64,000 nucleotides of DNA from Micromussa lordhowensis (Eukaryota; Cnidaria; Anthozoa; Scleractinia; Lobophylliidae), in the NCBI GenBank assembly GCA_964020085.1, contig OZ026604.1, positions 23,915,432 through 23,979,431 of the forward strand, in the 5' to 3' direction. Shown here one piece after another: positions 23,026 to 32,958 of this stretch. Under the pieces are notes generated by a model that was given only the letters and a program-made list of their open reading frames with translations, ran no database searches and was not told the origin of the DNA. Every line of letters starts with the position of its first letter. Within the stretch, counting starts at the first letter, position 1. The translations under genes were made by a program, and so were the position numbers.

Positions 23026-24468
23026 ATTACAGCAGGCTTCTCCTTAAGCTCAAGAATTATCATCAAGTTTACCAAAACTGCCAAATGTGTTTTATGGGAG
23101 AATTGGAAATCGGAATGTTTTTTTTTTCGTTTCTGCTCTTCTTTTGTTGTTATTCATTTGGGATTTAGCAGAAAGAAATTTAGAAGAAATAAGCAGATTC
23201 ACTATAAGAATTGACATCACCTAGGCTCTTAACGGAGGCCTATTCTGGGCCCTAAAATCGCCGTGAGTTTGAAATGTCATTGTTGCTCAGTTGCGGGCTG
23301 TGCAGTCACTGCAAGTCCAGGACCCACCATCTCTGAAAATGCTGTCATGGATGATTTCGCATTTTTGATGAAACCACTTTCAGATGGTTTCCAGGGCATG
23401 CGGCAGTGGCAGTACAGGTTAAGCTTGACGGTGGTGGTAACTTTGACTCTTTGATGTCTACTTGCTGACTCTCTGGGGAATTGTTTCATCCTCCCTTCTT
23501 GAAGACATTTTAATAAATGAGGGCGTAAATCTTCGACAGAATACGTTTCATCTTCTGGTTTGATGCCATTTACAAGGCTGGTTGCAAACGCGAGGGCATA
23601 AAGTCCACAGTCTACACCATTGTTTTGTTTCTGAACTTTCTTGGGGTTGAATAGTATTTTCCTAAAAATAGGAAAATACGTTAGGTGTTCACCTGCTAAT
23701 ACTATTGCTTACGGTGGCCGATCTATAGGAGGGGCCTGGGAAAGCCTGCTCCCCCCCCCCCCATTCCTTTCTCTTTTAGGCCTTTGAAAGGGCCGAAATG
23801 TTTTGAATGATTTTATTTCCATTTTTCCGGCCCCTACTTAACAAAGATGCCTGGATCTGCCACTAGTCACGCGGATGTCTCTCTGTTTAATTATTGGCGG
23901 CCGTGACGTGACATTTTCTACTCATTTCAAAGTCAGGAAATAATTTCACATTCCCAACTAAATCCTTTGAGTTCCGTGAAACAAAATGTGTGGAAGAAAA
24001 AAAAATTGCCCAACTCATAAAAACTGGAAAAGGAACGTGAAAGAATTTCGGGATCGCTTTTCCCGACGGCAAGCACTATAAATGTATATTTAACGTCTTA
24101 TTGACGCCGGTACTCGGGTCATACTGTGTAATGTCAAATACTATAAGCTATTTCCTTACCTTTTCGACCGAAATCCTTCGGAGCTTTGAATAAAGCGTAT
24201 TTTGTGGTCGTGTCTAATTCGTGATCGCGAATTATTCTTTCAACTTTCTCAAAACTGTCAACATAGCCGTAATTTTCCGAAATAGAAAAATCGAACTTTG
24301 CCGCCATTTTCACACAGTAAACGAGACCGGACACCATTCTGGTTAATGATTACTTTATTTTAATACCAACATCCGGTGACATCGTGTGATCATCGTAAGT
24401 GTTCGTTACGCAACATCCGAAGATGACCTCCAGTAGCTCGATGTTAAAATTTTTTGACCGGTATTCTC

Positions 24469-25190
24469 GGAGGATACGGCGTTTGTGTAAGCCATTTTTT
24501 GGTCATGTCATCAATATGTTTACCCCGATGCATATGGTTAATGATCTCATTGACCCTTTCGTGCGTATTTTTAACCATAGGTGCTTCTAGGGGCTTGTAG
24601 TGATCCTTGTTGTCCAGTTGCTCTTTGGCCTCTTTTATTTTTGCTGTTTTATTCATGATGACTGTGTTTGTTCCTTTGTCTGCTTTCTTGAGGTTTATGG
24701 CTGGATTGGCTTTTAGCTCTTTAATGGCCAAAACCTCATCGCGTGACAAATTGTTTTTTAGCTTATTAATAGTGATATCTGCAAGTTGTGTTTTGACATT
24801 TTCCAAGTAGCTCTCAAGGGCAACAGAGGGTAGAACCGGTGGCATCCAGTTTGATTTAACATGAAAAGGATGTGGCTCTTTGTTTTGTCCGTGGAAAATG
24901 TATTGCAGGCGCATTCGTCTTGCGAATTGTTCAAAATCTCGCAAGAGTTGTCGCCTAATTATGGATTCATTTGTCACGGGTGTTGGAATGAATTTGAGTC
25001 CCTTTGATAGCAAGCTGACTTGGCTGTCAGTAAGTTGATAGTTTGAGAGATTATTTAGGAATTTTTCATTTGCCTCCGTTTCTTTGGCAGAACGCCTGCA
25101 TTTTAAATTGGCTCTACGCTCTTTGCGTCTGATACTTTTTGTTTTGCTTTCACTGCTTTTAAAAGCAGCGTTTTTAGTGTAAGAGAACAC
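24469..25190 (-). pseudogene. Penelope-like reverse transcriptase, 5' half
   Basis: A continuous minus-strand frame of about 240 residues starts at the ATG at 25188-25190. It has a basic N-terminus (KSIRRKERRANLKCRR), then LSNYQLTDSQVSLLSKGLKF, LKKADKGTNTVIMNK and WLTQTPYPPRIP. The LSKGLKF and KADKG motifs mark the N-terminal part of Penelope-like polymerases. The frame runs into the Mutator-like insertion. Past it, the same frame continues for about 18 residues before a frameshift. Confidence 0.85.
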
Positions 25191-25341
25191 ACCGTTATAG
25201 CGTCCATCTTTTTTATTGACAAGTGCATGTACAAGATCTTTGATCTTTGTACAAGATCTTTGTAAGTTGCGACGTCTAAATCAATTGAATGCGACATATT
25301 TCAATTAGATGCGAGTCAGTCGAATATTCGACTGATCCAGC

Positions 25342-25497
25342 CGCATTTTACATGTGCCGAATCGAATTGAAATTATGTAATTAATTTATGTAAGCAATTT
25401 TATTCGGCAAAACAATGCGAAATTTAAATCAAATCAGCCGAACGTATTCATTCAAGTCGACTAAAATTAGTATTTGATTCGGCCCATGTAAAATGCG
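25342..25497. repeat. Small MITE between Penelope start and right satellite array
   Basis: CGCATTTTACATGTGCCGAA at the left and its complement with one mismatch at the right bound 156 bp of AT-rich DNA. Just outside to the left is the palindrome CAGTCGAATATTCGACTG. Confidence 0.65.
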
Positions 25498-25504
25498 ACG
25501 TTTA

Positions 25505-26545
25505 AACCAGCCTTAAGTAGAGAATGACAACCGCAGAAAGGATGGTGAAAAGGTCGTCAAAATCCCTAGTTTGTCACGGTGTTCTACACTTGTACACATA
25601 GAGAAGTGTAGAACTAAGTAAAGAATGACATCTGCGAAAAGGATGGGGAAACGGTCGTAAAAATTCCCTAGTTTGTCACGGTATTCTACACTTCTTCACA
25701 TAGAGAAGTGTAGAACTAAGTAGAGAATGACAACCGCAGAAAGGATGGTGAAAAGGTCGCCAAAATCCCTAGTTTGTCACGGTGTTCTACACTTGTACAC
25801 ATAGAGAAGTGTAGAACTAAGTAAAGAATGACATCTGCGAAAAGGATGGGGAAACGGTCGTGAAAATCCCTAGTTTGTCACGGTATTCTACACTTCTACA
25901 CATAGAGAAGTGTAGAACTAAGTAAAGAATGACAACCGCGGAAAGGATGGGGAAACGGTCGTGAAAATCCCTAGTTTGTCACGGTATTCTACACTTCTAC
26001 ACATAGAGAAGTGTAGAACTAAGTAAAGAATGACAACCGCGGAAAAGAAGGGGAAACGGTCGTGAAAATCCCTAGTTTGTCACGGTATTCTACACTTCTA
26101 CACATAGAGAAGTGTAGAACTAAGTAAAGAATGACAACCGCGGAAAGGATGGGGAAACGGTCGTGAAAATCCCTAGTTTGTCACGGTATTCTACACTTCT
26201 ACACATAGAGAAGTGTAGAACTAAGTAAAGAATGACAACCGCGGAAAGGATGGGGAAACGGTCGTGAAAATCCCTAGTTTGTCACGGGCGTATTCTACAG
26301 TTCTACACATAGAGAAGTGTAGAACTAAGTAAAGAATGACAACCGCGGAAAGGATGGGGAAACGGTCGTGAAAATCCCTAGTTTGTCATGGTATTCTACA
26401 CTTCTACACATAGAGAAGTGTAGAACTAAGTAAAGAATGACAACCGCGGAAAGGAAGGGGAAACGGTCGTGAAAATCCCTAGTTTGTCACGGTATTCTAC
26501 ACTTCTACACATACAGAAGTGTAGAACTAAGTAAAGAATGACCTG
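25505..26545 (-). repeat. 101-bp hairpin satellite, right array (about 10 units, inverted)
   Basis: The same satellite as 17818-19065, as the reverse complement. The first two distinct units (near 25582 and 25684) are repeated almost verbatim near 25786 and 25887, a higher-order dimer of 202-204 bp. The remaining units are simple monomers. The shared hairpin is TTCTACACTTC..GAAGTGTAGAA. Confidence 0.9.
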
Positions 26546-26643
26546 ATGAAAACCATGGAAAGGATGAGGAAAAGTCCGTGAAGTGCGGAATTAAATAAAA
26601 GTGTAGAATCCCGGGATTTCGTGGCCAGTACTGGACATTTATG

Positions 26644-27008
26644 AATCTCGCAACCTGATTGGTTAATTTGCCGTGGTCGATAAGAGTCCATACCACGCTG
26701 CTCGCGTCATTGTGTCACGCAATGCCTTTTTCAGCTCGCGCTCTGAAAAAAAAACACATTTTCTTTGACGTTGATATTGTGGTAAAAACAAATCGAAATG
26801 CGCTTAATTGTGCTCTAAACTCTTATCGTTAACGAGTACGCGTCATACTCATTATTCGTTTCCCAGACATTTTTTTCGTATTGTTTCTGTATGTTGAGCG
26901 AGTTTGCAAAAGTTTTTGAAAGGAGTCCACAACATTTTGACCACTGTGATGACGCGTATCGTTGTCGATAAGAGTACATACCACGCTAAACCACATTCGA
27001 TTTGTTAA
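26644..27008. repeat. Right half of split foldback repeat (family of 7008-7325)
   Basis: Shares AATCTCGCAACCTGATTGG, GTCGATAAGAGTCCATACCACG, GTGTCACGCAATGCC and the right arm GATGACGCGTATCGTTGTCG with 7008-7325. The left end (ACCACAATTGCTGCTAATCTCGC) is at 17743-17765, on the far side of the 8.9-kb element. Confidence 0.7.
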
Positions 27009-27046
27009 ATTTCTGTATATAAACCACACACAGCCCACAATTCCTT

Positions 27047-27093
27047 GATTCGCTCCGACGAAGGGCTAACGCTCGAAACGTCAGCTCCGAATC
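27047..27093 (+). ncRNA. Hammerhead-ribozyme-like motif of a Penelope terminal repeat
   Basis: GATTCGCT pairs with AGC..GAATC as stem I. The core reads CCGACGA, where CUGANGA is expected, followed by A-GGGC-TAAC-GCTC (stem II) and GAAACGTC, whose ACGT can make an intermolecular stem III. The flank AATTCACATTATCAACTCAG and TTGATAAAAGCAAATTATC is shared with the 12.8-kb copy. U4 is C here as in that copy, so self-cleavage is doubtful unless the family has a variant core. Confidence 0.5.
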
Positions 27094-27345
27094 TCTTTAC
27101 GGTGGTCAATTCACATTATCAACTCAGTTGATAAAAGCAAATTATCAGTCTCTCCTTAGGTACTCGATCGTTCATTTTGGCCATTCGTTGACATTTTAAT
27201 TAACTTAAATTGTTCAAAGTTCACATAAAATGGTAAAAGACTTAAGCAAACAGTAAGTAAAAAAAGGAAAACATCTTGGAACAGTTTTCAAAAGGGTTTG
27301 ATTTGGGCTGTTATAATTCATCAAAACTGTAGTAAGCCACCTTAA

Positions 27346-28205
27346 TTCACATGCTGTTTTACTTGGTTCGCATGTCGGTTCACTTGGTTTACGGGCTGGT
27401 TTACTTGGTTCACAGGCTGGTTCAACTGATTCACATGTTGGGTCACACGCCGTTTCAGCTTGTCCACGTGCCGGTTCAGCTAGTTCACATGCTGGTTCAG
27501 CTTGTTCACGTGCTGGTTCAGCTTGTTCACGTGTTGATTCAGGTAGTTCACAAGGTAGTTCACATGCTAGTTAACATGCTAGTTCACTTGATTCACGTGT
27601 TGGTTTACTTAGTTCTCTTGAACACTTGCTGGTTCGGCTGGTTTAATTGCTGGTTGACTTTGTTCTGGTTCATGTGGTTCACCTGGTGGTTTACTTGGTT
27701 AGTTACCTATTCCCATGGTCCCTTAACTGGTGGTTCAGAGTGGTTCATGTTGTTCCCTTACAAGCTTATAAAGTTCACCTGGTTCACTTCCTGATGCAAT
27801 TGATTCTCTAGGTTTTCGCACTTGCCACTTATATGTACGTTACCTGTTGGTTTATTTGATTCACCTTGCTTGTTCACATGGTTGGCATGCTAGTTTACTG
27901 GTTTAGGTGAATCGGTTGCTGGTTCACTTGGTCTTCTTGATTCGTTTGCTGCTCACTTGGTTATCTTGGCTCAGTTGATTCACTTGGTTTACCTGGTTCA
28001 CTTGGTGATTCACTTGTTTCGTTTGTTGGTTTACTTCAATCACTTGCTGGTTAACTTGGTTTATATAATGGTTCACTTAGGTTAATTGCGGTTCTATTGG
28101 TTTACCAACTGGTTTAGTGGTTCAACCGCTGTCCCATGTCATTGTTCGTACTTGTTGTTTCACTTGGTGTGCCCGCCTGTTAAGTTAGGTTACTTGCTGG
28201 TTCAC
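27346..28205 (+). repeat. GGTTCAC-rich degenerate array, right part
   Basis: Continues the array of 16200-16689 after the TTAA-flanked element, with units such as CATGCTGGTTCAGCTTGTTC and ACTTGGTTCACCTGG. A 147-residue frame here (27351-27794) is rich in VQLVHML units and is only the translation of the repeat. Confidence 0.8.
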
Positions 28206-28339
28206 TTAGGCCTAGGGCAAACGTCGAATCTAAGTCGAATTTAATTCGTCGAACCCATTTATTTTGAAATAGGCGCATGAGTGGTGCGACGTTTGCTGCA
28301 ATTAAATTTGACTCAAACTAATTGGCTCGACTCTAGCAT

Positions 28340-31025
28340 AGGTTCGACTTGCCAAGTTGGTTTATTTTGAATCGCTTATTGGTAAAATTGATGCGGAGTA
28401 TGCTGAGTTCTATCTTATGCGCGATCTGAACTGCCGCGGCAACTTTGCTGCTCCTCAGTTGGACCATAATGCAAATTTACTCTCTAGCATCGCTGATGTT
28501 TACAGCCTGCAGCAGCTCATTACTGATCCTACTCGTTACACTGAATCATCTTCAACTGATCTCATTTTTACTAATCGTCCTGATAGGATTATATGTTCTG
28601 GAGTGTCTCATATAGGCATAAGCGATCACAGCCTAATTTATGCTTATCGTAAGCTTTCTATAGATTCACCGTCGAGGGGCCAATTTACTACAGTTACTGT
28701 ACCAATAGAAAATTTAAGAACTCTAATTCATCCAATTTTCGTAGCGATATAGCACATCAAAATTGGCAGATCATAGATAATTATGATGACCCAAATGATA
28801 TGTGGGAAGTCTGGAAAAAACTGTTCCTTTTTTGTGTTGACAAGCATGCCCCCTTACGTAATAAACGTGTTCGCTCTTGCAAATCACCTTGGATTACTCC
28901 ACAACTTAAAAAGCGTTTGCATGCAAGAGATATTCTCAAGTTAAAAGCCACTCGTTCTGGTGATGCGGACGACTGGCGTAATTTCAAAAAACTTCGCAAT
29001 ACGGTAAACAGTGAAATTAAACGTGCGAAAGAATGTCACTATGTATGCCCTACATGAGTACCAAGGTGATCCACGTAACACCTGGCGAATTGTTAACGAG
29101 CTTATGTCTAGGAATTCACACAATTCTGTCATAAACGAAATTAAGCTCCCCTGTGGCAATTCTATTTATGATTCTCATGAGCTGTCTAACGCCTTTAATG
29201 ATCCTTTTTCTTCCATTGGGCTTAAGTTAGCAAATAATATTCATGCCAATGAAGACAATTCTTCACATTTGGATTATTTAGCTGAGACTGGTCACTGCAC
29301 GTTCGAACTAAAATCAACCAGCGTCCTCAAGGTTCTTCTGCTTCTTTCTAGATTATGTAAATCAAAATCTACTGGTTTGGACAAAATATCTGCAAAACTC
29401 TTGCGCGAATGTGCTGATTTAATAGCCGAATCACTCTGTACTATCTTTAATCAATCTATTGTTTCTGGAATTTTCCCTGATGAATGGAAACTTTCGAAAG
29501 TCGTCCCCTTGTTCAAACAGGGTAATCGTTCGGATTTAAATAATTACCGCCCAATTTCAGCTATTCCAGTTGTAGCTAAAGTCTTCGAGAGAATCATTTA
29601 TGATCAACTTTATAATCACCTTACTATACACAAACTCATTTCAAGCTAGACACCAATCGGGATTTCGACCTTTTCATTCCACTGTCACTGCATTACTTGA
29701 AACTACTGATAGCTGGGCTTACCACATTGACCAGGGCAATGTAAACGCAGTCGTTTTCTTGGATTTGAAGAAAGCCTTTGACACCGTCGATCACGATATT
29801 CTTTTGTCTAAACTCATGAAATATGGTGTCCATGATACTTCATACGATTGGTTCAGATCATGCTTGGACTGCCGTAATCAACGGTGTTTTATAAATGGTT
29901 CTCTCTCTGGGGACCATTTCCTTACTTGTGGTATACCTCAAGGTACAATTCTGGGTCCACTTCTTTTTATAATATATATCAACGACTTACCTAACTGTCT
30001 ATCAAATGCTGAACCTCGAATGTATGCCGATGACACACACATATCCTTTGCTAGCAATAACATCGATAATATTAATACCGTTTTAAATGTAGATCTTGCT
30101 AGAGTTGAAAAATGGTTAACTGCTAACAAGCTTACTCTTAACGCATCTAAAACTGAATTTATGTTGATCGGATCGAGGCAGAGGCTAAGCACATTTCACA
30201 ATCCTCCGTCACTTATGATTGACGGTGCACCTATAATTCATGTTACCTCTACGAAATCTCTTGGTGTTCATATTGACCAGACTCTATCTTGGAATGTTCA
30301 TGTTGAGAATTTATGTAAGAAAATCGCGTCTGGTATCGGAGCGTTGAAGAGAGTGAGGTCTTTCGTTCCACACGAGACTCTCCAATCAATCTTCATGTCT
30401 TTAGTACAGCCTCATGATCACTTTGATTACTGTAACTCTGTCTGGGGATGTTGCGGCAAAACCCTAGCCAGTAAACATCAAAAACTTCAAATTGGCGCTG
30501 CGCGTATACTCACTTACTCGAACTTGATTCTCAACGAACTATCCATAAGGTTGTGATGGTTTATAAGTCGCTTAATGGTCTTACTCCAGATTACCTTAGT
30601 TCCAAATTTGTTGACCGTAGTAGCGTCTCCAATTACTCCTTAAGGGACACAGAGGACAAACTAGCCATCCCGCAGCCACACACAAACTATATGAAGAATA
30701 GCTTCAGTTACTCTGGAGCAGTTCTTTGGAATAGCTTACCAATCGAGTTGCGGCAGGCTGACTCCCTTAACGCGTTCCGGGCTGGCTGCGAGCGTCTCTT
30801 TTCATTAAGTTAAATTTAGAATTTTTTTTTAATACACGGCACTCATGTAAAGCATGTTTTATTTTGTCATTTAATATTATAGCTATAATTGATTATTTAG
30901 AGTATTTTAGAATAATGTAGTTCTAGTCGTTGTAAAATTTGTAATAATTCTGGTAAATAATTAGGTTTTTATAGTTGTGACTGATGAGTTTACCGTGTCT
31001 AATTAAAGTTATCCTATCCTATCCT
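28340..31025 (+). pseudogene. Non-LTR retrotransposon (CR1/Jockey group), 5'-truncated and frameshifted
   Basis: The copy starts in the C-terminal part of an apurinic-type endonuclease (DLNCRGNF, LQQLITDPTRYT, SSTDLIFTN, GISDHSLIY). It continues through HAPLRNKRVRSCKSPWITPQ to the reverse transcriptase (NNYRPISAIPVVAKVFERII, QSGFRPFHSTVTALL, FLDLKKAFDTVDHDIL, GIPQGTILGPLLFIIYINDL, catalytic YADDT) and a C-terminal LWNSLPIELRQADSLNAFRA. Frames change near 28730, 29035, 29645 and 30520, so no full protein is made. The 3' end is a short TATCC repeat (31008-31024). The motif order suits the CR1/Jockey/Rex group. It sits inside a smaller repeat with GACGTTTGC ends. Confidence 0.88.
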
Positions 31026-32950
31026 ACAGTGGTTCGACGTTTCAGCAAATGCCGCTCTAGACTCGCGCTAAACATAATTCATAAATCATGCAAATTACAA
31101 AATAATTGATTTAAATGTGATGGACTGGGAAAATGTCATAAAAATACATACCCCCCCCCCCACTATCTGTCAAACGCTATTTCCCCCCCTGACAAGCATG
31201 CGCTGAACAAAGATAATTTCGCGACCGGGAATGCGAACTATAGAAAGTCATTGGTGACATGAAGACCGCTGCTCAAGACCGGCTGCTTCTCCATTGTTGT
31301 TCGCGGTCGCGTTCCCGAACCGAGTCCTTGTTCGAAAAGTATCGATCCGGAGTTCGCCGTGATCAAGGAGACTATGATCAACCACACAACTTCTTGTCCC
31401 TGATTGTCCGTTTATTATGACTGATTCAGTGAAGTATGCGGTGAGAACTAAAAATTACACTAGTAATAGTAATAGTTTTCACTACATCTGCCCCCGCTTT
31501 AGATATCACGTTTATTATGTAATGAACTGTACAACTTTTACTACAAAATGTCCCCAGAATCGTTAAAATAACAGGCTGATCTGACCTTTTACTCTCGTTG
31601 TAATCCTTCAAATCACACAAAATAAACAAAAATCTCTGTTATTTCAAGTAAGTGATGATAGATTTAAAAAGTTATTCGTGCTCTTCGTGCTCGTGTCAGA
31701 GCGAACCAACGCGACTACACTCGTGCACGTGGCTGCAAGAATTATGTAATAATCATTGAAACGACACCGTTTATAAATCCTTTACTAATTACTTCTGATC
31801 CTTGAGATAACAAAAGGAAACTAAACTCAGTCGCTTCGGTTACATTTTGTTGTTGTTTCTTTGAGTGGGTTTTGAGTTTTGATTTGTGATCCTGATCTGT
31901 TTACTTAATACGTGTGGTGTTTGGATCGAGTCTGTCGACCCCGTTGCCGATTTGTGTCGTTTAAATCAAGTTTTTAATGCCAGATATATTCATCTGATAC
32001 GGATACAAGTTAAAACGCGTGTTTTAAACATGTTTACTTAAAGGGGGAAAAAAAAAACGAAAAATAATTCAAGCAAAATGCTCCTCGTTCTCTGCTCCCC
32101 CCTACCCTCTGATGGGGTAGGGTTAACGGGAGCAGAATCTCTGCAGAGTCCCACCCTCACCGGTCCACCCGCACGAGGAGCCTCCAACATCTCTTAGATG
32201 CAACTAACTTTAAGTAAGAGGTGAAAAGCTCTTTGCCTCCCTTTTGAGAAGCATTTCTTAGACTCGCACGAGGCGTAGCCTCGTTTTGGCGCTAAGCTTG
32301 TTTTCGTCCTATAACGCCATGCAATTGCTGTTTTCATTTGTTATCTTGACAGACGTGTTAAACTTGTGATTTTTTTCACACCTATTAGCTTGACGGTAGC
32401 TACAGCTTGGATGACCTTAAAAACTTCCTCTTAAACAGGGTATCAAAAATCGGAATTCTGTCTTAAACAGGGTAGGAAAATCAGCGATATTTGTCTTAAA
32501 CAGGGTCAGGGTATGAGGGGCCGTGCCGCACCTCCCCACCCAGGGATATAGGGAGTACCACCCTGGGGCTATTTTATAGTTTTAGCCCGAACTTGCCTCG
32601 CATCCACGTTGGATTACATTGTAATGCAAACGAGAACAATCAACCGTGAAAAGGGCTATTGACTGCTGTCGGGCTACAAAGCCGGAAAAGCTAATTTGGT
32701 TGCTTTTGTTTTGTCCATGGATTGATAATCTTCGCCCTTTTTTGTTTGGCTTGTCAAATTTATGTAAACTCGAAGTCTAACTCGAGGGATTATTTCTCCC
32801 CCAGACTGTTCCTCCTCAACTAGTGCCCACTTTCTTGCGGGTTATCTTAGTATGCTGTGGATCTGGCACTAGTAAACTTGCAAGATGGCGGCGAAAACAC
32901 GGTAAAAAGTTGTTTTTAATTTATAACATACTCTGTCGAGGTAACCCGTG
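31026..32950. other. Intergenic region upstream of GGPP synthase
   Basis: No gene is supported. It holds poly-C runs at 31151-31162, an AAACAGGGTA phrase three times at about 32-bp spacing (32432-32507), and GC-richer repeat-like DNA at 32085-32200. The sequence AAGATGGCGGC at 32883-32893 matches the core of a YY1-type initiator-proximal site and may mark the promoter of the next gene. Confidence 0.45.
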
Positions 32951-32958
32951 TTGTAGAA

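Larger units (their letters stand above)
20291..24459. mobile_element. 4.2-kb Mutator-like element inserted in the Penelope body
   Basis: Perfect 34-bp terminal inverted repeats begin GGTCAAAAAATTTTAACATC and extend to about 44 bp with one mismatch. The 9-bp duplication GGTATTCTC is at 20282-20290 and 24460-24468. Removing the element restores the PPRIP..TLTKIHKP reading of the Penelope gene, so the ends are exact. A 9-bp duplication with long inverted ends suits Mutator-like elements. Reading frames inside are short and show no transposase, so it looks non-autonomous. It contains a palindrome, a (CACT)n run, an inverted repeat and a set of GGAGGTAC repeats. Confidence 0.8.
17766..26643. mobile_element. 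8.9-kb foldback-like element with satellite-filled inverted arms
   Basis: An 8-bp duplication AATCTCGC flanks it (17758-17765 and 26644-26651). The related repeat at 7008-7325 shows the same site without the insertion. The inner termini are inverted: ATGTCCAGTACTGGCC then GAAATCCC at 17771-17797, and the complement at about 26610-26638. Next come arrays of one 101-bp satellite, inverted relative to each other, then a dead Penelope body in the middle. Long, subrepeated inverted arms with an 8-bp duplication recall foldback elements such as FB or Galileo. That class assignment is inference. No transposase was found. Confidence 0.65.
16694..27341. mobile_element. 10.6-kb TTAA-flanked element (outer shell of the nested insertion)
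   Basis: Terminal inverted repeats GGTGGCTTACTACAGTTTT occur at 16694-16712 and, inverted, at 27323-27341. The target duplication TTAA at 16690-16693 and 27342-27345 is the duplication made by piggyBac-type transposases. Both flanks are the same GGTTCAC array. Inside, from the left, are non-coding DNA, a Penelope 3' fragment, half of a foldback repeat, the 8.9-kb inner element, the other half of the foldback repeat and a Penelope terminal repeat. I see no piggyBac transposase, so the shell is non-autonomous or has lost it. Without the inner element it would be about 1.8 kb. Confidence 0.7.

Noticed and set aside
17818..26545. CRISPR-like array (regular repeats with spacers)
   Set aside because: The whole 101-bp unit is repeated, with no unique spacers. 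The context is a eukaryotic satellite.
27351..27794. 147-residue open frame rich in Val, His, Leu and Gln
   Set aside because: It is the translation of the GGTTCAC array. There is no family motif and the repeats are out of step.
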